This document shows, piece by piece, positions 8,756 through 17,500 of a stretch of DNA of 22,817 nucleotides. Within the stretch, counting starts at the first letter, position 1, and each line of letters opens with the position of its first letter. This DNA comes from Vitrella brassicaformis (lineage: Eukaryota > Sar > Vitrellaceae), in contig CDMY01000752.1 in the NCBI GenBank assembly GCA_001179505.1, positions 1,352 to 24,168 of the forward strand, read 5' to 3'. The notes under the pieces are model-generated. The model was not told the origin of the DNA. It saw only the letters and a list, made by a program, of their open reading frames with translations, and did no database searches. A program made the position numbers and the translations under genes.

Positions 8756-9745
8756 ATGATGAAGCTCGCTCTTCTCGTCAGTGTGTGCCTGGCTGGCAGC
8801 TGCGGTGTGCTGTGCTCGCCGGTCAAGGACAGGGACAAAGTGGTGCCAGCGACAGACAATGCCTTCTACCTGACGGGTCGGTGCATCAACCATGAACCAA
8901 TCTGGCAGCATTTGATTGATTCACGTGTCTGTCTGTCTGTCTGTCTGTCTGTGGGCCAGGATCGAAGGGTGACCCGGACATCGGCACACTGACCTTCAAC
9001 CTGAAGATCGAACCGGAGAACCGCAAGCCGTCCGAAGCAGGTCAGACAGACAGACAAACAAACAACCAGTTACTCTCTTGTTTGATGCTGATGGCTCGAT
9101 GTTTGTCCAGGTTGGCATCGTGAGAGCCGTCTGCGTCGCCTCGCCCGCCGTGCCGCCACCAAACTCTCATCCGTGGGAGCCAAGATCAGATCACTCAAAG
9201 ACGACATTCAGTGAGTGATCGCCAATATGAAGCAGGAGAGTGGATGCGTTGCAGCGGTCCACTGTTTGTTTGCTTGGTGCATCAGGTTGTATGGTGGCCA
9301 GCCCTATGTGAAGCGATAGCTGGGTGTGAGATGTCTCAGGAACTGTCACAACTTCTACAACCAGCCATTGCCGCGAGCGCTCCCATTTGGTGTGGCAAAC
9401 ACACACTCTCACTCTCACTTAATCCGCCCCAGCCAGAGACACCGTGTGTGCGTCTCACTCATGCAGGCTTTCGCGAGAAGCTCCCTGCCAGCCCGACAGC
9501 AGCTATCAACAAAGGCACATGCAAGAGACAGGATCACTCTCGCCGCTTTCATCCTTTCATGTCTCTGTTTGATTGATATGAAAGGGGCTGGTCAGATGAA
9601 GAGGGCCCTTTCGAACATCGTGTCGGCCGAGGAGACCATGAGCGAGAGCCAGGATGGCGATGATGCGGACGCAGCAGCACACCGGCAGTCGCAGCTCAAA
9701 CGCGTCACACAGGACATGCAGCCGAAACAAGAGACTGATGACTGA
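8756..9745 (+). CDS. Secreted basic protein with acidic tail, six exons, unknown family
   Basis: Exons: 8756-8876, 8960-9040, 9111-9210, 9331-9389, 9467-9514, 9585-9745; 189 residues, stop TGA. It starts with a clear signal peptide (MMKLALLVSVCLAG...SCGVLCS). A strongly basic segment, WHRESRLRRLARRAATKLSS, opens exon 3; exon 4 adds a cysteine pair (CLRNCHNFYN); the tail is acidic and glutamine-rich. Two splice choices matter. Exon 4 could instead start at 9286 after a better CAG acceptor, which would end the protein at TAG 9317 (111 residues). Intron 5 has a GC donor (AAAG|GCACAT) and AG acceptor, the only choice that keeps frame. Exon 3 has a degenerate copy at 3357-3436. I do not recognise the family; the predicted location is secretory pathway or extracellular. 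Confidence 0.65.
8926..8952. repeat. (CTGT)n in intron 1 of the secreted-protein gene
   Basis: Six or so CTGT units precede the GGCCAG acceptor at 8959. Confidence 0.75.
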
Positions 9746-9999
9746 TGACTGGGTCAGGGCATCCGACAGTGCACATGGAGCAATCAGCCATATTATGTGT
9801 GTGTGTGTGTGTGTCTGCTTCAGGTGACGAGTGGCTGAGTGAAGATCGGAGAGATGCAACACGTCTTGTGGCTAGCAACACGCACACACGCTAATTCATG
9901 GCTGACGAGGTCAATTTCAATTCATCTTGAAATTGAGGAGTCGGTGTCTCACGAACCAACAGATATAAAATGTACGCAACGATTGCCTGGCTCCACCAC

Positions 10000-10485
10000 T
10001 CACTCTCTTTGGCTGACCACTCCGAGGCGCCACTCCGAGGGGGCAATGCAAAAGCGGCTCGTCTGCAAAAGCTCTCGCAGCTGCTATGCACAAAAACACA
10101 TATCACAAGTCGTCACACATATCACCCACATACAGACATATCACACAGAGACACACTCGATCTCTCTCCCATGCAACATAGGGTGCTGGCGTGACCTTTA
10201 GGGTCTCTTCCGACGGTTTTACTGTGGTGTCCGGCATCTTCTCTGTTATGTGGAAGCGACTGCCTGCCAGCAAAACCTGGTACTTAATGACCTTCATAGC
10301 AAGCCTCCTCAATAGGTTGGTCTCCTGCTCGTGGCTCGGCAACCACCAACACATACACCTGATCCACCCAATAGCATCAAAGATGGAAAGTCAATGAGGT
10401 GGGTAAGGGGTCTCTATATAGGTGCTTATCCATCTACCTTAGCTGACATCATAGACGCCAGCCAGACAAGGAGTTCTGAGGACAT
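10000..10485 (-). CDS. 86-residue protein of unknown family, three exons
   Basis: Exons 10485-10438, 10324-10196 and 10083-10000 encode 16, 43 and 27 residues plus TGA; both introns (113 and 112 nt) are GT-AG and in phase 0. Each exon taken alone is short, but the joined protein has normal composition: helical, charged, with LLRRLAMKVIKYQVLLAG in the middle and EETLKQLRELLQTSRF near the end, the second helix being formed across the exon 2-3 junction. No signal peptide, no cysteine pattern, no recognised domain. It lies in tandem 174 bp after the coiled-coil gene's stop. The plus strand of the same DNA also has open frames, but they lack a consistent exon chain. Confidence 0.55.
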
Positions 10486-10659
10486 GTTGGACCTCCACTT
10501 CCCAGCAGCAGTTGCCGCCACCGTATCCGGGCTATGGTGGCTATCAGAGTGTGTGGGCCTACTGCCCCACGCAGCCAATGCCCAGTGAGGGCGATGCCTC
10601 TGTGGGTCTCGCCTCTTCCCGTCCTTCTCCCACTGCTGGACCAATGTCCAGTCCATGTG

Positions 10660-11989
10660 TCAGTCCATGTCGACGCTGCGCGGGTATTCTCGTGTGATGT
10701 TCGTTTTGCCGGGCTCTGGCCGCGTGACCATTTGTTTAATGCGCTCCACTTCGGCATAGTCTTTTTGAGCAGTGAGCTGGTCCATCACTACACGTATGTG
10801 CACAGAAAGGAAAAATGAGCGGGCATGTCTCGAGTACTTAATCGTACTGGTGGTGGTGGCCAGTTGTTCCTTGAGTTTTGCGTTCTGTGGGCGCATTCAT
10901 GAGACCACAACAGCACAGAGACGGCAGAGAATGAACCACGTGTGTTATTTGCCTGCTGCTGTCTGTCTTTTTGTTTGCGTGAGTACCTCGGCTTCCAGTG
11001 ATTGAATCTCGGCAGCCATGGCTTTCTTCTCGGCCTCCAACGCCTTGCTGGCCTGCTGCTCGATGGATGCACACACAAGCGGACACAGGCAGGCACGTGT
11101 CCTCGTCCACACGCGCGTGGGTCATTCATTCTGTTCTTCTGACTTATGTCCCTCTGGGCCAGCATCTCCAGCAGGACTTCCTGCACATGTGAAAGAACGC
11201 ACCATGACGCACGCGTCCACACAGCACCGATCGATCGACTCATGCATCGCACCCACCTGTCTGTCTTTGAGTTTGACGACTCTTGACTGGTAGATGAGGG
11301 CCCTGTCCTTCCACTCCTTGAGCTGTTCTGCGTACAGGCACAGAGGAAGGGAAGGCGGGCGGGGCGGGCAGCGTTTATGCCGGCCAGTACGTGTGCCGTT
11401 GCTGACTACCGACTCACCCTGGAGGTATTCCTTGTCCTCATAGAGAAACACGATGTCCATCCCCCTTCCAGCCACCATCAGCCCTTCTATACGTCTGTAG
11501 GCCGCGACCGCCGCTCCTCGGAGGCGGGTGGCCGCGACCTCCATACGGCCAATCTGAAGTCGACAACAGGCGACCAACCAATATGTAATACTGACCGGTG
11601 CAGGTGGCTTAGGAGTTGTGTGTGTGTGTCTGTGTTTGTGCGTACTGAGACTGCTGGTGTCGCTGTTGGTGGTAGAATGCCGTCGATCCCATGACAGACA
11701 CCTGACAGACGCCCACACGACACACAAACACGACAGTGATGGAGGGATGATGCCAGCCCTCCACCCCCGTCACCACCCCCATACCCACCATACCCATATT
11801 ACCGCTGCCCCGCCTGCTGCCCCAACTGCTGTGCCGCATGCCCGTGAGCAGGAGGGGGGTGGCCTGTGCCGTAGGAGTGCCCAGGCGCTGCAGCGCCTGG
11901 AAAAGCGGTAGGGTGGGGCTGGGCATACGGGCGGTGCGGCGGTGGGCCAGCGTACCACCATCGAACGAGGCGTGGCTGAAAAACTGCAA
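10660..11989 (-). CDS. Coiled-coil protein, eight exons, unknown function
   Basis: Exons: 11989-11803, 11701-11646, 11553-11418, 11327-11257, 11180-11148, 11055-10987, 10884-10848, 10787-10660; 238 residues. From exon 3 on the protein is mostly helical and heptad-like: EYLQEQLKEWKDRALIYQ, then EVLLEMLAQRD, then ASKALEAEKKAMAAEIQSLE, then NAKLKEQL. The end, MDQLTAQKDYAEVERIKQM, resembles a UVR-type helical hairpin, a weak similarity. The N-terminal 80 residues are rich in Arg, Pro and Ser and may be an organelle presequence or a mis-modelled exon. The junction after AQRD keeps frame only if the intron starts at ATAAGT instead of GT. The exon 6 acceptor could be 11058, 11055 or 11052. Exon 1 overlaps an opposite-strand frame. 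Confidence 0.6.
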
Positions 11990-12317
11990 AGCCAGAATGT
12001 GGACGAAAATTGCGAAGGAACTTTCAAAATCCGGAAAATCAGGGTTTGCAGGTTCTCACTGTCTCATCGCGAAAATCTTGCCGCACGCGCATTCGCTTTC
12101 TGCGAACAGCAGCAGGTCAGAGAACGAAGGCAGAGGCAGAGAGCATAGCTGCTGCCGCAGACGGAGTCATTGCATTAAATCCCCTTCACTTTCGGCAGGC
12201 CGTGCGGCAGTCGTGTGGTGTGTCTCTCTGTGTCTGTCTGTCTGTCATTTCTGCCGCCTGCCACTGCCGCAGACAGACATGACACACGATTGGGAAGCGT
12301 ACATGAATGAGCTCTGA
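11838..12317 (+). other. Antisense ORF with possible YebC/TACO1-like fragment
   Basis: A 159-codon plus-strand frame overlaps exon 1 of the coiled-coil gene head-on. Its start is arginine-rich and ends in VRRWAS, like a mitochondrial presequence. It continues with LKNCKARMWTKIAKELSKSG and later IAKILPHAHSLSA, which line up loosely with the first helical region of YebC/TACO1 translation regulators (KAKL...KIAKE..., then LA.IL..AK.L). The second half of that family and its glycine-rich loop are missing, and the rest of the frame is low-complexity. It may be a relic, a mis-read intron-containing gene, or chance. Confidence 0.22.
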
Positions 12318-12613
12318 CGACTTTGATGAGGGGCAAATGAGTGAGTGCATCGTTCAATCAATCATTCATTCCAGGTCTTGACAAAGACGTACACTTACTG
12401 AAACAAACACCCCCCCTTCCAACTGACTGAGCACGTGTGTGCACACACAAACGTATCAACACCAAAGGCTGTTCTATCTACAGACAGGCACACACAAACG
12501 CACAACGTACACTAGCTACTTGGAAACAAACAATTACTTCTTCGACGCACACAGCCCCCGACACACACAGCTCACACCTGGCCCGCCCCCTGCCACCTCA
12601 TCAGTCACTTCAC
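11990..12613. other. Region between two minus-strand genes, no firm gene
   Basis: Apart from the weak plus-strand frame described separately, this stretch holds CTGT repeats near 12231-12246, AATC/ATTC repeats near 12355-12371 and CA-rich DNA near 12440-12570. It must carry the promoter of the coiled-coil gene and the 3' UTR of the cysteine-repeat gene. Confidence 0.5.
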
Positions 12614-13547
12614 TCACTCTTCGGCCAGCCGACTGCACGTGTGCCGCACCTGTGTCTGGAAGTACCGGTAGAAGGATCGCTCCGAGCAGCTGCCCCACTC
12701 GTCACTGATGCGGCTGGCGCAGCTCTCCGTGAACCAATAGTCGGCATCACTGACACACGTCTGCCGCTCCACCAGGTAGCACACGGCGTCAGATGGAGTG
12801 ATCAGGGATGACTCGCCGATGAGGCACTGGGACTGGGCGAAGCTGCAGGCGGCGTGCGCGACGCCCTGTGCCACCCTGTCGTTGAAAGCCGAACATGAAG
12901 TCTCCTCGCCTGAGGGATTCGAAGCACCGACAGACACCATGCTGTGCTTTGTTTGTCAAAAGGCTCTTCTGTCTGTGTCGTGTGTGCCCATGCATCCTAC
13001 CGGAGTCAGCGAGGTGCCTTTCCTCGGCGGTCACACCGTCCCAGTCAGGCTGGCAGGGGGTCCCCTCACCATCTGCGCACCGCGGCGCTGCAGCCCTCAA
13101 GGACCTCCCCGGTGAGGGCAGTGACACCACCGCACAGATCCCCTGCGTCCTCTTGGTGTAGAAGGCGTTGAACTGCGCCTCGCTGCATGTGCCGAATCTG
13201 CCGCTGACTGACGTCTTGCACATGGAGAGGGCGAGGTCCACCTGCTTGGTGCAGAAGGGCTTGTCCACGGTGTAGCACACGTTGGTGAACGGGAACCGCT
13301 TCACCCTCGATGTGGGCTTGATGATCTGGCATTGTGTTTGAGCATACAGACAGGCCGCTTGGGAAATGCGCTCCTGAGCGGTGCTGGTGAAGGAGCCACA
13401 CGCTGACACGGACGGACAGCGAAAAAGAATGACGCGCCTCTTTGCCTGTTGTGTGCACACACATGCGCATCGCATACCTGAAGGGACAGATGAGGATATC
13501 GGCAGGGCAACAAGAAGGCCGAAGACGATGGTGAGAAGACGCTGCAT
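12614..13547 (-). CDS. Secreted protein with two eight-cysteine repeats
   Basis: Exons 13547-13478, 13402-13105 and 12941-12614 give 231 residues. A signal peptide (MQRLLTIVFGLLVALPISSS) is followed by two copies of one domain, about 90 residues each. Each has eight cysteines in the order C, AAC, (T/S)QC, VCY, C, C, G(T/S)CSE, C: repeat 1 runs from SACGSFTSTAQERISQAAC to GIC, repeat 2 from SCSAFNDRVAQGVAHAAC to HTC. Fixed features are AQ(T/S)QC, VCY-x-V, G-x-C-S-E and F-x3-Y/F. Intron 2 lies between the repeats. Eight paired cysteines suggest four disulfides per domain and extracellular or vesicle location. I do not recognise the domain family. The exact intron 2 ends (13104/12942) are the least certain part; the divergent partner is the peptide gene at 13739. 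Confidence 0.78.
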
Positions 13548-13738
13548 CGGAGGGGCGTTGGAAAGATCCTTGGAGTGGGCTGCTTGCAGATGGTGGATGT
13601 TGCTCTGCGATGTTTCTCAGCATCTCAACGCAGCGCCAGATCTCGGGGCTCTCCATCTTTCAAGCTCGCAAGATCTCCGATCGCACCGACGACGTTCGTT
13701 CGTTCGTCGGCGCAGCTGATGTCAGCAGAGTGACGTTC
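13548..13738. promoter_or_regulatory. Divergent promoter of two secreted-protein genes
   Basis: The 191-base gap holds AGATC strings at 13563 and 13671, CGATCG at 13678-13683 and the inverted repeat CGACGA...TCGTCG around 13687-13709. The function of these is unproven. Confidence 0.4.
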
Positions 13739-13996
13739 ATGCTTTCGGCCTTGATATTTGCACTGCTGATCTTCCTGTCTCCCATCGAGGAGTCCGGCTT
13801 GCCAGCCGTCGGAGGCAACACCAACCAAGCGCCGATGCGAGATCTCCAGCGGTATTATGCATCTAACATTGGGCAGTGCTTGACGGGGTCGGACCCTGTG
13901 GCGTGCTTGAAGGGGTCGGCCAGCTCACGGCTGCGGAGGGACCGTCCGAGACTGGGCAAAATCAACAATGGAAGAGGGAACGGTTCGCGGCAGTGA
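13739..13996 (+). CDS. Small secreted peptide, 85 residues
   Basis: Start Met13739 opens directly into a signal peptide, MLSALIFALLIFLSPIEES; an upstream in-frame Met at 13610 would bury it, so I prefer 13739. The mature part has two cysteines inside a nine-residue internal duplication (CLTGSDPVA / CLKGSASSR) and a basic tail with several Arg/Lys pairs (RLRRDRPRLGK), as in secreted peptides processed at dibasic sites. The underlying DNA is a 17-bp direct repeat with one mismatch. No family recognised. A missed downstream exon is possible, since a hydrophobic open stretch follows a splice-like CAG near 14280. Confidence 0.55.
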   Translation: MLSALIFALLIFLSPIEESGLPAVGGNTNQAPMRDLQRYYASNIGQCLTGSDPVACLKGSASSRLRRDRPRLGKINNGRGNGSRQ

Positions 13997-14507
13997 ATGA
14001 AGACGTGCACAGGGACAGGACGGAAGGGGACGATGGGAAAGCTGCAGCTGCAGCTGCAGCCAGCCAGCCAGCTGCCGGTGGTGTTTGTTTTTCGGTTGTT
14101 TTCATCGGACCGTGACTGTCTGCGTGTCTCTTTGTGCGTGGACGATGGATGAGTGAGGGCTGAGCTGTTGTGCATTGCAACACACCATCGCATCACTCAC
14201 TGGCTAGCTGTGTGTACAATGCGGCCATTCATTCTTGCTGGGTGTCCAGACGATGTCAGCCATCCATCCGTCCAAGTCAGGTATACACCAGAGCGACCCT
14301 TTTGCTAATCACGTCGCTTCTCGCCGTTTGCCTTGTCCAGTCCGCCCTCGTGTTCTCTGCCACCCACGGTCCGACTACTGTACCATGATGTGAGCGGGAT
14401 ACACTTTGGGCACACTTGAGACTCATTCAATTCACAGCAGGTTGCTGTTGCTGTCCATCTCTGCAGGCAAAACACAAACGCGCACAGCACACACACGTAT
14501 GACCACA
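13997..14507. other. Convergent intergenic region
   Basis: The gap lies between the peptide gene's stop and the VPS10 gene's stop. It contains an iterated GCTGCA palindromic tract (14040-14060) running into CCAG repeats. A short hydrophobic reading frame ending at 14388 follows a CAG acceptor-like site at 14280; it has no partner exon that I could join, so I do not call it a gene. Confidence 0.5.
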
Positions 14508-17500
14508 TCACAGAAAATCCGACTGTATGTCTCTCTCTCTGTCGCACCCGTCAGTGGCTGCGAGCCAGTAGGGGGCGGCGGGAGGCGAGGGACCTGACAA
14601 ACAGAAGACCACACACAAAGAAAGAAATCTCCCCAAGCACCTCACCTCCTCTCCCGGCCAAATCTACGCCCACCATTTCGTTGGCAGCGGCCAGTCCCGC
14701 CCTTCGCGAGTATGCCCGCGCCCCGGGGGCCTCGCCGCCCTCCATGCAGAGCAGGTCGCGCACCTCATCCTCGGCAGCCGACTTGTTGTCCTCACCGCCA
14801 CCGCCCCGCCAGCCCACAGAAGCGCCACGTCGGGTGGGGGAGAAGTTCTTGTCGCCACCGGGGCTGCGGTTGGTGGCACCACCACGGATCTGTGGGGGGT
14901 GGATGGGCAAGAGAGGACAGAGGGAGGGAGTCCATGTGAGTGAGTGTGTGTCTGAGTGAGTGTTGGGAGAAGAGGGGACAGGGGGGAGAGGGGGAGGGGG
15001 TTTGGGTACCGCAGAGTCGCCGATGAATGAGAGGTCTGTGTCGTCGTCACCGAAGCCGTCCATCTGAGTGGCACCTGCAGGGGAGAAAGGACGGGAGAGT
15101 TTGTGGTGCATAACTCGATGATGGCGTGCTTGCCCTGCCCACCAGGCCGTTTGCTGCTCCTGATGACTGTGTATTTGATGTGGGCGAAGGGGTCGAACCC
15201 TGGATGGATGCAGTGCACACAATGACAGACATGTGTTGATGGACGCAGAAACGACACACAATGGCCGGCCATGGGACTCACTCACCGTATCTGCTGAAGA
15301 TGCTGCCGTATTGCGGATGCCTCGACAGCCAGGTGGATATGGCCAGCAAGATGGCCAGCACAAGCAGAACCAACAAGACCAAATAGGCACCTGCATGACA
15401 TGATGCAGAAGGACACAGACACACAGGGGGAATCAAGCCAAGCCCGCGGAGCCCCTGACTGACGTCATCCCAAAGACAAAGAAAGACCTTTGCCGAATGG
15501 CGATGTGTGTGGACAGGGCACTGCCACCGGTGGCGGCACCCAGCCGCCCTCACAGATGTCCCCCGGTATCTTGCGGTAAGCACTCTGACGATCGATGCAC
15601 ACAGACGGACAGCAGAGCAGAGCAGCAGAGTTTATATGGTGTGTTGACGGAAGTGTTAAAGTGGCTGGGTGCGTGACGTGACTTCTCCCACCCCGTAGAA
15701 GATCCCTCCCGAGGTGCAGTTGGCGGTGGTCAGTTTGGGGTCGTCGGGGACGCACTCCATGCTGCCCACCTGCACTCACACACACATAGGGAAACACAGA
15801 GCTGCACGTCCCAGTCAGTCTGACAGGCTCACCCACCCTCCGTGTGAAGCCCATCTCGCACTGGAAATCCTCCTGGGTGCATGCACACGCCTGTACAGGT
15901 ACACACACATATCGACACATATTAGAACGCATCAGACAGACATGTGTGTGTGGGTGAGTGCCATCAGGGAGGAGCTGCTGCCGTGCCGTCTGGCCCACCT
16001 TCCTCTCCACAGGACGGTCGAAGTCCCGGCCGTTGAAGCACTCGGAGGTCTGCTTGCGACGAGTGTAGGTGATCTGACCAGCAGGCAGACAGGCAGGCAG
16101 ATAGGCAGGCAGGCAGGCAGGCGGCACACACCAATCAAGTCACAGAATCCATGAGAATCAGAATCTTCATCGTTCGCCCACCAACCTGTCTGCCGAGGAC
16201 GCATCGGTCGTTTCGGCGTCCATCTGTGGGGGTCCATGTCTCGTAGTCGGACGACACGGAGTCCGCCGCCCACACACCCTACAAACCACACACACACACA
16301 CACATACAGAGGGCGGTGCAAATGTGTGTCGGGGATGGAGGGAATGAGTACGCTGCACTGAGGTTGGCCGAGGGCTTTGAAGTCGAGGTAGTACAACACA
16401 CCCTGACGGACGGAGGGAGGGAACGATCACACGTGTGCGTGTGCAGGGGTGTAGGAGGTATGTATGGTTGCGCCTTACGGTGTCGGCTCTGCTGCCGTAT
16501 AGCAGGAACTCCATGGAAGTCATGTTGGGCTCAATCACGATGTTGTCTACCTGCAATGCATCCACAGCCAGCCATCACCCCCATTCATGTGTGCGAAGGG
16601 AGAGGGGCTCTCACTGGCTGGCCATCCACGTGTGTGGTGTGTTTGGTGTGCGACCTCTAGGGGGTATTGTCCCAGGTCGAAGTCATACCAGCTCTGACCC
16701 TCATTCCACGAAAAGACCACCTGCATCGCATCGACAAGCACAGGCAATCCATGTGTGTATCAGGGATTAGTGCATTCCCCACCCACCTGTTTGGTGTATT
16801 TGATGTCGTCTGCCATGACGATGAGGCCGCCGTGGTCGCCAAACTCATAGATGTACGAGCCCTTGTGTGCCTCCACCCAGGTCTGCCCGCCGTCTCGAGA
16901 AAGGTACGTGTTGACCTGACGCGCCATCCATCCATCCATCCAACCTATACCCTCTCCCTCCCTCCCTCCCTCCCTCCCTCTCCCTCTCTCCCTTGCCGCC
17001 TGTTTGCATGCTCACATCGTCTTGTTCGAATCTAAGGTGAGGTCCGATGTTGCCCGTGCCGATGATGAGCCCAACGGCGCTGTCGACGGCGTAGAAGGGG
17101 GCGTACTTGTGGTGGTTGGTCACGCCATGCAGGTGCAGCCAGCAACGGTCCGGCGGGCAATCGATCTTCTGGCCTACAGGTCGGTCGGCAAACATGGACT
17201 CGTGGCGTGGATGGCATAGCATACATCGCTCTACGGCTATGCCATGGATGGAGTACCTCGGGAGTCGACGGTGGGCGCCACCAGGTACCTCCACGCCGAA
17301 CCCTGGCGAAAGCAAACGACGAGAAGTGACGGGTGTGATTCATTCGTGCTGCTTCTCATTGATGGAGATGGTTGCGTGGATGTGTGGGTGCCTTGTCGAA
17401 AGAGATCGCCGTCCGAACCACGTCCTCGCTCTTCGCCTACACCCACCCACCCATTGGACGCGTCAGCGGATAGATGGATGGATGGATGGCTATGCCTGTC

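Noticed and set aside
9287-9389. Stop-codon readthrough of TAG at 9317
   Set aside because: Coding continues in frame after the TAG, but the alternative acceptor at 9330 explains this without recoding.
10191-10697. Plus-strand frames, including a PPPYPGYGGYQS-like stretch at about 10514-10697
   Set aside because: They cannot be joined into a consistent exon chain, and the minus strand gives a phase-perfect three-exon gene over most of the same DNA.
14040-14075. GCTGCA iterated palindrome as a terminator hairpin
   Set aside because: It is a simple repeat in a eukaryotic 3' region; rho-independent termination does not apply.
14170-14388. Hydrophobic open frame resembling a GPI-anchor tail
   Set aside because: No upstream exon joins to it in frame with confidence.
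15190-15211. TTCGA-containing tRNA-like T-arm
   Set aside because: It lies in an exon and intron edge of the VPS10 gene and no cloverleaf arms could be paired.
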